Shown piece by piece: positions 16,599 to 23,682 of a DNA stretch of 64,000 bases. Made by a program: the position numbers and the translations under genes. This DNA comes from Candidatus Bathyarchaeota archaeon (GTDB lineage: Archaea; Thermoproteota; Bathyarchaeia; Bathyarchaeales; Bathycorpusculaceae), in the NCBI GenBank assembly GCA_026014735.1, contig JAOZHT010000002.1:496001-560000 (forward strand), given 5' to 3'. Under the pieces are notes generated by a model. The model had not been told where the DNA came from. It searched no databases and was given only the letters and a program-made list of their open reading frames with translations. The stretch's first letter is position 1, and each line of letters begins with the position of its first letter.

Positions 16599-17943
16599 AG
16601 CGCAGCTTCATAAGCACCATTTCAGCCGCTAGAACCATGGGTTCCCAGGTTTCGCAGAGGGGTGGCGCGTAGGCTGTGTCGGCTTTGGCGAGTTCCCGCA
16701 CCGTCATGCCCTTCTGGATGGCGAAGGAGAGGCTGTTTATGCGTTGGGTAACTTCTTCTCCTCCTACAACCTGTGCTCCGATGATGCGTTGGCTTTCTTT
16801 CTCTACGACCAGCTTGACTTTGATGGGTTTGGAGCCTGGGAAGTAGTCAGCGCGGGTTTTGCTGCTAATTGCGCCGGTAACCACTTCAATGTGGTTGCGT
16901 GCTGCAGCAGCCTCCGTTAACCCCGTGTTACCAGCCTCAACCTCAAAGAGCTTGGTGACCGCCGAAGACAACACGCCGCTAAACAGGCTGTAGCTGCCAG
17001 CCGCATTGGCGCCGCCAACCTTGCCCATCCGCACAGCCACAGTGCCTAGCTGTGGACAGCAGACCCGGTGAGTTATCAAGTTGAAGGCTTCGGCGCAGTC
17101 GCCCACGGCATAGACGTCTTTGACTTCGGTTTCCATGCGGGCGTTGGTTTTGATGGCTCGGGTTTCGCCCAGCGGTATACCGGCATCCGCGGCAAGCTTG
17201 GTAGATGCGCGTACGCCAAAGGCGCTGACGAACAAGTCGGCTTCGATGACTTCGCCGCCTGCCCTAACCGCGGTGACTTTGCCCTCGCCCAGAAACTCCT
17301 CTACGGCTTTGTTAAGCAGAATCGTCATGCCGTTTGCTTCAAGATGCTCCTGCACAAGCTTAGCCATGTCTGCGTCTAGGAGCTGCGGGAGAATCTGAGG
17401 CAGCATCTCCACCACAGTGACCTTCAATCCCCGCTCGATCAAGCCCACTGCCAACTCCAACCCAATTAAGCCTGCGCCCATAATAACCGCGGATTTGGCG
17501 CCTGCCTTAACAGCGGCGTCGACGCGTTCGCCGTCTTCGATTCCGCGTAGACTCAGGATGCCCCCTTTCTCTTTGCCCTTAATCGGCGGCATAAAGGCAT
17601 CTGCGCCCGTCGCGATTATGAGGCTATCGTAGGGGAGGGTTTCGGTTTTGCCGTCAACTGCTTGGATGGTGACGGTTTTGGTTTGGGTGTTGATGGCGGT
17701 GGCGCTGGTTTGGAGACGCAGATCCAGCTTGAGCATCTGGAAATAGGCAAGGGGATAAACCGTTAAGTCAGCGAAGCACTTTATGTGTCCACCGACGACG
17801 AAGGGCAAGCCGCAGCGGCTGTACCCCGCGGTTTTCTCCTGCGTGATAAGGGTGATTTCGGCGGCGCGGTCTTTTTTGCGTGCTGCAGAAGCCGCTTCCA
17901 CCCCCGCTGCGTTTGCGCCGATGATAACGATGCGCCTAGCCAT
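16597..17943 (-). CDS. FAD-dependent CoA-disulfide reductase-like enzyme
   Basis: A flavoprotein of the pyridine nucleotide-disulfide oxidoreductase family, 448 residues. The N-terminal FAD site reads IIGANAAGVEAASAARK and the internal NAD(P) site IMGAGLIGLELAVGLIERG. The active-site segment has a single cysteine, SRCGLPFVVGG near residue 44, as in CoA-disulfide reductase and NADH oxidase, not the CxxxxC of dihydrolipoamide dehydrogenase. It is 9 bases downstream of a gcvH-like gene and surely co-transcribed with it. The link hints at a thiol or lipoyl-linked redox role; substrate not determinable. Confidence 0.88.
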   Translation of the reverse strand: MARRIVIIGANAAGVEAASAARKKDRAAEITLITQEKTAGYSRCGLPFVVGGHIKCFADLTVYPLAYFQMLKLDLRLQTSATAINTQTKTVTIQAVDGKTETLPYDSLIIATGADAFMPPIKGKEKGGILSLRGIEDGERVDAAVKAGAKSAVIMGAGLIGLELAVGLIERGLKVTVVEMLPQILPQLLDADMAKLVQEHLEANGMTILLNKAVEEFLGEGKVTAVRAGGEVIEADLFVSAFGVRASTKLAADAGIPLGETRAIKTNARMETEVKDVYAVGDCAEAFNLITHRVCCPQLGTVAVRMGKVGGANAAGSYSLFSGVLSSAVTKLFEVEAGNTGLTEAAAARNHIEVVTGAISSKTRADYFPGSKPIKVKLVVEKESQRIIGAQVVGGEEVTQRINSLSFAIQKGMTVRELAKADTAYAPPLCETWEPMVLAAEMVLMKLR

Positions 17944-17955
17944 CATGCTCGCCGC

Positions 17956-18375
17956 TTAGCATTTACCTGCCGCTTGGGCTCGATGCCACTCAACGGCTGC
18001 ATTAAAATCCATAAGGTTAGCTAGGTCTGCTTGGAGGTTTGTGGGTTTCACGACGAGCAGCCAGCCTTTGCCGAAGGGGTCTTCGTTTAAGGTTTCGGGT
18101 TTAGACTGCACTTCCTCGTTAACTTCCTCTATGGTGCCTGTGACGGCGCTGACCAGATCCGAGACGGCTTTAACTGATTCGAGGGTGCCGTAGGGTTCGC
18201 CCTGCTTAACCTGTGACCCAGCGCTGGGTAATTCGGCGTAGACGATTTCGCGGAGCGATTTTTGGGCGTAGTCGGTGATGCCGACGCGGACTTTGTTGTT
18301 TTCGATTTTTATCCATTCGAAATCTTTGGAGAAGTAGAGGCCTTCGGGGACTTCGTACTGTTCAACTTTTACCAT
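17956..18375 (-). CDS. gcvH: Glycine cleavage H-like lipoyl carrier protein
   Basis: A 139-residue lipoyl-domain protein. The lipoylation motif GTLESVKAVSDLVS places the modified Lys near residue 69. FEWIKIENNKVRVGITDYAQ and the C-terminal NEDPFGKGWL are family features. In glycine cleavage it shuttles the aminomethyl group between P, T and L proteins, but no gcvP, gcvT or lipoyl synthase gene is in the window. GcvH-like carriers also serve in sulfur metabolism and protein lipoylation. The TATA-like TTTTATAG on the minus strand at about 18425-18432 lies 50 bases upstream. The frame ends in Gly-Lys-Cys, which is unusual. Confidence 0.92.
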   Translation of the reverse strand: MVKVEQYEVPEGLYFSKDFEWIKIENNKVRVGITDYAQKSLREIVYAELPSAGSQVKQGEPYGTLESVKAVSDLVSAVTGTIEEVNEEVQSKPETLNEDPFGKGWLLVVKPTNLQADLANLMDFNAAVEWHRAQAAGKC

Positions 18376-18503
18376 GAGCTTGGACCTTCATTGTTTTCTT
18401 GAAAAACATGTAAGTGGTGTGAGGCTATAAAAGGTTTAAGCGGCTTGTGGTGGGTGTTTGTTTTGTGGGTGCTTTTTTGTTTGGACATCCGTAAACCTAA
18501 AAT

Positions 18504-18523
18504 ATGTAATCATTTAATTACAT
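18504..18523. promoter_or_regulatory. Inverted repeat, likely ArsR autoregulatory operator
   Basis: Perfect dyad ATGTAAT-CATTTA-ATTACAT, 27 bases before the ATG of the ArsR-like gene and overlapping its probable promoter. ArsR-family repressors commonly bind such 7-bp half-sites in their own promoter. Binding here is inferred. Confidence 0.55.
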
Positions 18524-18549
18524 GTTATCATTAGGATACAGGTGGCTGT

Positions 18550-18852
18550 ATGTCGCAACTAACCGAACTCGCAACAAAACTCAACGCTCTAGGCCACCCC
18601 CTCAGACTAAAAATAATCGCCACCCTCAACCAACAAGACCTCTACCTCAACGAAATAGCAAACAAAAACGGCATAAGCAGAGCCCTAGCCAAAATACACC
18701 TGAAAAAACTAGAAAAAGCAGGCATAGTCAAAAGCCGCATAGTCACCGCCCAAAACGAAGCAAAAGCACTGCGCTACTACACACTCATCCCCTTCGACAT
18801 ACAAGTCTCACCGCAGATACTTCAAAAGGAGGTGGAAAAGAATGGACAGTAG
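18550..18852 (+). CDS. ArsR-like winged-helix transcriptional regulator
   Basis: A 100-residue winged-helix protein. The DNA-binding core is GHPLRLKIIATLNQQDLYL, then NGISRALAKIHLKKLEKAGI and a wing with VKSRIVTAQNEAKALRYY. No metal-binding CxC motif is seen, so it may sense something other than a soft metal. It is the first gene of a probable two-gene operon with a membrane protein whose ATG overlaps its stop, and it has a dyad in its promoter. I infer that it represses this operon. Confidence 0.85.
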   Translation: MSQLTELATKLNALGHPLRLKIIATLNQQDLYLNEIANKNGISRALAKIHLKKLEKAGIVKSRIVTAQNEAKALRYYTLIPFDIQVSPQILQKEVEKNGQ

Positions 18853-19134
18853 AGCCGCAGTAGCGCAAGCGCCTGGTTTGCAGTCGCCATAATCAGCGCC
18901 ATGTACCTCTATATCGGCGGCATAACCCTCACTACAAACATAGTGGTGGGGCTGCTGGTTTTTGTAGCCTTCATCATAACCTTCGCTGTTACCTTCGGCT
19001 TAGAGGGCATGCGTCAAGAGAGTCCCCAAACCAAAGCTAAACTGCAGCAGACCACAGAGCTTGCCGAAATCAAAGCAGCAGTCACCGACTTAACAAAGAA
19101 AGTCGATGCAATCAAAAAGGAATTAGAGGAATAA
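18842..19134 (+). pseudogene. Small two-helix membrane protein, frame interrupted
   Basis: A strong ribosome-binding site (AAGGAGGTGG, 18827-18836) precedes the ATG at 18842, which overlaps the ArsR stop. That frame stops after 16 residues at 18892. The next frame encodes SAWFAVAIISAMYLYIGG, a second helix NIVVGLLVFVAFIITFAVTFG and a charged coiled-coil tail (KAAVTDLTKKVDAIKKELEE). One inserted base near 18860 would give about 97 residues starting MDSRAA. Alternatively the second frame starts at the ATG at 18901 (77 residues) but without a ribosome-binding site and with the first helix cut. Function unknown; probably the target or sensor partner of the ArsR-like regulator. Confidence 0.6.
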
Positions 19135-19156
19135 AGCCCATAAGGGCATTCTGTTT

Positions 19157-20239
19157 TTATCTTTCCCGTTTACCCGCAATCCAATCTTCGGTGTTTTGGC
19201 GGGCTTGGCTGTCGGGAACCTGCACCGGCGGATGCTTAAACGCGTAAGAGGGCATGCTGATGAGGGCGCCGCTGATTTTGCGGTCCAACGCGATTTTGGC
19301 TGCGCGGATAAGGTCGATGACCACACCGCCGCTGTTTGGAGAGTCTTCGACTTCGAGTTTTACGCTGATGTTTATGGGGCGGTCGCCGAATTTGCGTCCT
19401 TTCAGGCTGATGTAGCAGATTTTTTTGTTCTTCAGAAATGGAACGTAGTCGCTGGGTCCGATGCGGGTGGGTAACGCGTAGGGCACCAGGCTGGTGACGG
19501 CTTCGGTTTTGCTGATGCGTTTGCTTTTGAGTCTGCCTTCGACGGTCATGTTTTGGAAGTCGGTGTCGCCGCCCAGGTTGAGCTGGTAGGTTTCGTCGAC
19601 GATGACGCCACGATCCAGGCAGAGCCGCACGAGGTTGCGGTGCAGGATGGTTGCGCCTACTTGGCTTTTGATGTCGTCGCCTAGCACGGGTAAGCCGGCT
19701 TTTTCGAATTTTTTGGGCCACTCGCCGCTGGCGTCAGAGCCGATGAATTCGGGCATGCAGTTGACGAAGGCGCATCCGGCGTCGATGGCGCATTGGGCGT
19801 AGAAGCGGACTGCGTCGTGGCTGCCGACTGGGAGGTAGTTAACGAGGATTTGGGCTTTGGTGTCTTTGAGGGTTTGCACCACGCTTTCTTTGGTGGCGCT
19901 GCCGTCGTAGACGTTGAAGGTTTCCCGCATGTGGGGTGCGACGCCGTCTAGGATGGGTGCAGGTGATACGGTGACGCCCAGGTTGGGGACGTCGCTGAAT
20001 TTTTCGCAGCAGTTGGGTTTTACCCAGATGGCTTCGGAGAGGTCTTTGCCGATTTTGGCTTTGTTAACTTCGAAGGCTGCGACGAATTTGATGTCTGAGA
20101 TGTGGTAGCCGCCATAGTTCACGTGCATAAGGCCTGGCACAACTTCGTTTTCTTTTGCGTTCTTATAGTATTGGGTTCCCTGGATGAGGGCACATGCGCT
20201 GTTGCCAACGCCCACGATTGCTACACGGATTTGCGGCAT
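19157..20239 (-). CDS. ino1: Myo-inositol-1-phosphate synthase
   Basis: Converts glucose 6-phosphate to inositol 1-phosphate with NAD as catalytic cofactor, the first step to inositol phospholipids and some compatible solutes. The 360-residue archaeal-type enzyme has the N-terminal NAD site VAIVGVGNSACALIQG. Conserved segments follow: FVNCMPEFIGSD, LGDDIKSQVGATI, LNLGGDTDFQNM, and IGPSDYVPFLKNKK. The internal ATG at 20239 (MPQIRVA) is preferred to the one at 20251. A glycosyltransferase gene lies just upstream on the same strand, which suggests use of inositol in lipid or glycan synthesis. Confidence 0.95.
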   Translation of the reverse strand: MPQIRVAIVGVGNSACALIQGTQYYKNAKENEVVPGLMHVNYGGYHISDIKFVAAFEVNKAKIGKDLSEAIWVKPNCCEKFSDVPNLGVTVSPAPILDGVAPHMRETFNVYDGSATKESVVQTLKDTKAQILVNYLPVGSHDAVRFYAQCAIDAGCAFVNCMPEFIGSDASGEWPKKFEKAGLPVLGDDIKSQVGATILHRNLVRLCLDRGVIVDETYQLNLGGDTDFQNMTVEGRLKSKRISKTEAVTSLVPYALPTRIGPSDYVPFLKNKKICYISLKGRKFGDRPINISVKLEVEDSPNSGGVVIDLIRAAKIALDRKISGALISMPSYAFKHPPVQVPDSQARQNTEDWIAGKRER

Positions 20240-20291
20240 AGAGATAACCATTCCACTGCAATGTTGATTGTAGGCTTAATGTGCACCTGCG

Positions 20292-21044
20292 CTATAACTT
20301 TTTCCCATCCGACTGCTTTTCTCTAAGAAGCTCCTTTGCCCAACCCGCGATGAATTCCACGTTGAGTCTGGTGAGGTAAACAAGGGTGGTTAGGCTCAGG
20401 TTGGAGAGCGCTGCGTAGGGGGTGAAGATGAAGCGTGCTGCCATGCGCCTGGCGAGTTTGTAGAGGCTAAAATGCCCGTAGCGCCGATAGGATATGCCGA
20501 TGGTGACGTAGTTTTTGGAGGTTCCCAGATGCGTGGCGCCCAGAAAAGGCAGCACCACCCAGCGGTACCCTGTCTTCTGCACGTAGCGTTTGAAAACTTG
20601 GTCTTCGCCGAAAAAGAGCCTGGGCGGATTGTAGCCTTCCATGAGTTTTCGGCGGATGAGGATGTTGTTGATGTGGGGGTTAGTGTCGAGTTTGCTGAGG
20701 TTATATACTGTGCCTACCACGCGTTCGTAGGCTGCTGCATGCGGGTTTTTGTGGACGGCTACGGTTCCGATTGCGCCGACTTTGGGGCCGATGGCGCAGC
20801 TGACTTTCTCCAGCCAATCCTGCGGCAGCAGCATATCATCATCCACCATCGCCACCCACTCGGTCTTCGCCGACAATACCCCATGTTTACGCGCCACAGA
20901 AAGCGGTTTCTCATGGGTGTTGATGACTTGGCCTGCAAGGGGCATAGCGCGGATTTGTCGTAGCAGCTGCGGGTTGGCTTGGTCGCGGCTGGGCACCACG
21001 AAGTCGGCTTTGAAATCCTTGGTTGGGCAGGATGGCATAGGCAA
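20292..21044 (-). CDS. Family 2 glycosyltransferase
   Basis: A GT-A fold transferase of 250 residues. FVVPSRDQANPQLL starts the nucleotide-binding fold and the metal-binding DxD is in WVAMVDDDMLLPQDW near residue 70. FFGEDQVFKRYVQKTGYRW near residue 146 carries the acidic residue expected of the catalytic base. The C-terminal region is amphipathic with one weak hydrophobic segment, consistent with membrane association. Copy B of the dispersed repeat lies 60-150 bases upstream and its TATA box is oriented to drive this gene. It is followed by ino1 after 52 bases. Confidence 0.8.
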   Translation of the reverse strand: MPMPSCPTKDFKADFVVPSRDQANPQLLRQIRAMPLAGQVINTHEKPLSVARKHGVLSAKTEWVAMVDDDMLLPQDWLEKVSCAIGPKVGAIGTVAVHKNPHAAAYERVVGTVYNLSKLDTNPHINNILIRRKLMEGYNPPRLFFGEDQVFKRYVQKTGYRWVVLPFLGATHLGTSKNYVTIGISYRRYGHFSLYKLARRMAARFIFTPYAALSNLSLTTLVYLTRLNVEFIAGWAKELLREKQSDGKKL

Positions 21045-21095
21045 TATGTTTTGGAGGGGCAGATAAAAAGCTTCGCAAACCCAGCCTCCCCCATC

Positions 21096-21192
21096 GCTGT
21101 TGCTCTGCCATGATAGACCCCCCTCTATTTATAGCAACATAGCCTAGACGTCAGCTGCTCTGCCACCTATAGACCCCCTTATATAAAGCAGC
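21096..21192 (-). repeat. Dispersed TATA/G-run repeat, copy B
   Basis: Minus-strand copy with two full units. The first box (TATATAA, about 21179-21186) is followed by GGGGGTCTATAGGTGGCAGAGCAGC. The second (CTATAAATA, about 21126-21134) is followed by GAGGGGGGTCTATC, then ATGGCAGAGCAACAGC. The shared part of the two units is GGGGGTCTAT and TGGCAGAGCA. Boxes are about 53 bases apart. It sits upstream of the glycosyltransferase gene and could act as its promoter. Confidence 0.75.
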
Positions 21193-21206
21193 CAACCTGT
21201 GGGCGG

Positions 21207-21809
21207 CTAGGCGGTGCGTTTGGCGCCGCAGTTAGGGCAGAAAGTGTCCAGCTGATTAAACAGGGTTTGGCAGTAGCGGCAGGGAATCTTGACGATGACT
21301 TCCTTTATGATCTGGGGTTGACTGGCAACAGGGGGCGGCGCCACCACCTGGAACTCGAAGGTATCCGTGGCCAGGTCGGGGCGTCCATCCACCGCGACGA
21401 CGGCCTTGATTTTCCAAACCAGGCTCTGCCCGATGCCGCTAAAGGTCAAGCGGGAAGCCGGCGGAATCAACAGGTTAACTGGGAAACTGCGGTTTTCGCC
21501 CCTTGCAAAATGCGCGGGTCCATGCAGGGTAGGCCGAAGAGAGAGGAGAACCGCGGACTCGGTGGTCTGGTGGGGAATGGAGCGGCGGAGATTAGCGTCA
21601 TAGACGGAGCGGATGACCTGCGCGGTTTCGACGCATTCAACCTCTAGGCGGACCTCGGTGCAGGCAAAATCCTCCTCGGCACTAAACGCCAAAGACCCCG
21701 TCAGGCTCTGCCCAACCGGCACCGCCCAACTGTCCAATCTAAGCTGAAGATTGCCATCTGGAACCGTAACCTTATCCGTTAACTTCTTAAGGAAACCCAA
21801 ATACCCCAC
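21207..21809 (-). CDS. Arrestin-like protein with C-terminal zinc ribbon
   Basis: A 200-residue protein. Residues about 10-155 form a beta-rich domain like the arrestin/Spo0M fold: GNLQLRLDSWAVPVGQSLTG, then EVRLEVECVETAQVIRS, and FPVNLLIPPAS followed by LVWKIKAVVAVDG. The C-terminus ends in a zinc ribbon with CRYCQTLFNQ and CPNCGAK. Spo0M-type proteins act as scaffolds in bacteria; archaeal versions have no known partner. Cytoplasmic, with no signal peptide. The upstream region carries a C- and A-rich stretch and a TATA-like TCTATAAAG on the minus strand at about 21890-21898. Confidence 0.7.
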   Translation of the reverse strand: MGYLGFLKKLTDKVTVPDGNLQLRLDSWAVPVGQSLTGSLAFSAEEDFACTEVRLEVECVETAQVIRSVYDANLRRSIPHQTTESAVLLSLRPTLHGPAHFARGENRSFPVNLLIPPASRLTFSGIGQSLVWKIKAVVAVDGRPDLATDTFEFQVVAPPPVASQPQIIKEVIVKIPCRYCQTLFNQLDTFCPNCGAKRTA

Positions 21810-21940
21810 CCTGATAGGTTCTGAGGCGCCGAAACAATTTAAAGATAACCCCCAACAACCCCAAAAAAACCCCCCAGCAGCCCCACCCCTTTATAGACCC
21901 AGTGCTTCATGTCCCATTACATATCATTAAGCATTATAGG

Positions 21941-21962
21941 TTTGGACTTAAAAAAATCCAAA
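21941..21962 (-). terminator. Inverted repeat with T-run downstream of MinD-like gene
   Basis: TTTGGA and TCCAAA arms enclose a ten-base loop. Read on the minus strand, a seven-T run lies in the loop, about 150 bases after the stop of the MinD-like gene. It may end that transcript. The rest of 21810-22110 is AT-rich and holds nothing else I can support, apart from the promoter of the arrestin-like gene. Confidence 0.35.
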
Positions 21963-22110
21963 TTGATTTTACTCAAAACAGTAACGTGCTAAGTGAATCA
22001 GGAAGAAAATACCTACCAAGAACGAATTAGGAAAAACATCCAAACAGCTGAAATACTAAAAATGAACTGATAGGAAAGGGTAGTCAGCTAGTTTTCAGAC
22101 ATTAGAACAA

Positions 22111-23163
22111 CTATCTCCGTCTAAAGAAGCTGTAAGCTATAATAATAATGCCAATAATCGCATAGCTATAACCTAAAGTTATTATTGGATTTTCAAAAAG
22201 TACTTGAGGGTTTGTACCAAATAGCACAGCAAAAATACCCGTAATAAGCATAATAATACCTAATGCTTGGTACATCATGCTCTTTTTTGAAGTAGCTGGT
22301 CTCAGTCTTCGATTAATAAATTTGATTTCGCCCTCGTCAAAATCTAATATTCTTAAATTTTCGCTTTTAACTTCTTCTTTAAACAAATCAGCTTTATCTT
22401 TTAACAAATCGTAGGCAAGCAATTTCAACTTCTGTGAAAAAACACTTTTAGGAAATTCATCAGTTACAAACATAACTTCTCCAAAACTCTCAAAAATCTG
22501 ATATTCAAATGGAATAAATGCCATAATTTTAAGGTTTTTAAGTAGGCCCCCAATTTTATTTTCATAATAATCATCTAGGTTACCAAAATTAAATTTTTTA
22601 GGTATTTTGTTAAGCAGAAAATAAAATTGTTTCTCATTACCATATGCGTTTTGTAAATAAGATCTAAAGTTTAGAGTACCATCCCAAGTTACAGGGTCGG
22701 CCTCACTAACAATTACAGTTTTATCTGCTATTCCCGCTATACCAATTGATAGAGCATGGGGACCAGCCTCAGAGTCTATGATAATCACTTGTGGGCCGTA
22801 TTTCTCGATGATTTCATTTATTATTTCTTGAAGTATTGCTTTCCAAGTTAAATAATCAACAGGTAATTCCTTCAAATTTAAAATCTGACCCGTTGCAGAC
22901 GAAGGAAGGAATAGAACCTTTCCAATCTCAACTAGGTTTATATCTTTGTATTTTTCAAGAACCAGATTTTTCAAAGTTGAATTATCCTTAATCGAGGGCT
23001 GCAAAAGAGCAGTTGCGCCTCTGTTTAATAAATCACAATCGAGTAAAACTGTCTTAAGTCCAGATGTTGCCGTCAAGTTTGCGAGATTTACAGACAAAAG
23101 GGTCTTTCCAACGCCACCTTTGCCGCTTACAAAAGCAACTACAGAGCATGTTTTAGACTTCAT
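22111..23163 (-). CDS. MinD/ParA-like ATPase with membrane anchor
   Basis: A 350-residue P-loop ATPase of the MinD/ParA class. It has the deviant Walker A motif SGKGGVGKTLLSVNLA at residue 14, the second strand VLLDCDLLNRGAT, and VIIIDSEAGPHALSIG in place of the usual IDxPPG switch. Uncommonly, residues about 290-345 hold two transmembrane helices (MYQALGIIMLITGIFAVLFG and LGYSYAIIGIIIIAYS), so the ATPase is fixed in the membrane. Its AT-rich codons differ from the flanks. It overlaps the upstream small membrane-protein gene by 11 bases. No ParB, Mrp or flagellar gene is near. Role unknown; possibilities are membrane patterning or a defence-type island. Confidence 0.8.
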   Translation of the reverse strand: MKSKTCSVVAFVSGKGGVGKTLLSVNLANLTATSGLKTVLLDCDLLNRGATALLQPSIKDNSTLKNLVLEKYKDINLVEIGKVLFLPSSATGQILNLKELPVDYLTWKAILQEIINEIIEKYGPQVIIIDSEAGPHALSIGIAGIADKTVIVSEADPVTWDGTLNFRSYLQNAYGNEKQFYFLLNKIPKKFNFGNLDDYYENKIGGLLKNLKIMAFIPFEYQIFESFGEVMFVTDEFPKSVFSQKLKLLAYDLLKDKADLFKEEVKSENLRILDFDEGEIKFINRRLRPATSKKSMMYQALGIIMLITGIFAVLFGTNPQVLFENPIITLGYSYAIIGIIIIAYSFFRRR

Positions 23164-23500
23164 TATTTTTCTCTCCGTATTTGGTTGTTTTTTCCTCTAT
23201 CTTTTTTAGAGAATCAGTCCTTGACTTCTCATCCTTGTGTGAATCATAAAAGCACATCGCCAATATGATAATTATCATTATAGCAAAAGATACTGCAAGA
23301 AGAACTATTTCGAGTGACTGATTTGTTGCACTAACAAACGCGAAAATAAAAATCAGCGAAACTATGCATAAACCTGCTATTCTATAACCAGGAGGCGATT
23401 TCGATACACCTTCAGCAAGAGTAAGGAAAGCTCTGCCGATGCTCTCCCAGCCTCTGGCAAGAGTCTTCCATGCAGATTCATCACTTGGCGTTTTAGGCAT
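23153..23500 (-). CDS. Small membrane partner of MinD-like ATPase
   Basis: A 115-residue protein of unknown family. The N-terminal part (SAWKTLARGWESIGRAFLTL) is a probable amphipathic helix, followed by two transmembrane helices (about 41-58 and 64-84) and a charged, Lys/Glu-rich C-terminal tail. The AT-rich composition matches the MinD-like gene, whose ATG lies inside its 3' end. The overlap indicates a co-translated pair that probably assembles in the membrane. The gene pair is bounded by about 180-300 bases of AT-rich DNA on each side. Confidence 0.65.
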   Translation of the reverse strand: MPKTPSDESAWKTLARGWESIGRAFLTLAEGVSKSPPGYRIAGLCIVSLIFIFAFVSATNQSLEIVLLAVSFAIMIIIILAMCFYDSHKDEKSRTDSLKKIEEKTTKYGEKNNEV

Positions 23501-23682
23501 TCATTTCACTCTAGATAGATGAAATTAGATTGCTATGATACCTATTTAACTCTAACTTGTTTTGCATTTTCCACTCTAAAGTGTTTCATTAAATAGAGAC
23601 TTGAGTTTTTACTGATCCCCTTTTCGCTCAACTTGAAGGATAATAAGTTTTTAACCTTAGTAATAGTTTGGTTTGGCCGCCA

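Noticed and set aside
19236-19721. 161-residue minus-strand frame inside ino1
   Set aside because: Arg/Pro/His-rich out-of-frame reading of inositol-phosphate synthase, whose own frame is conserved end to end.
21810-22110. 25-residue frame near 21995-22070
   Set aside because: It is short, begins with GTG without a clear ribosome-binding site and lies in AT-rich DNA where chance frames are common.
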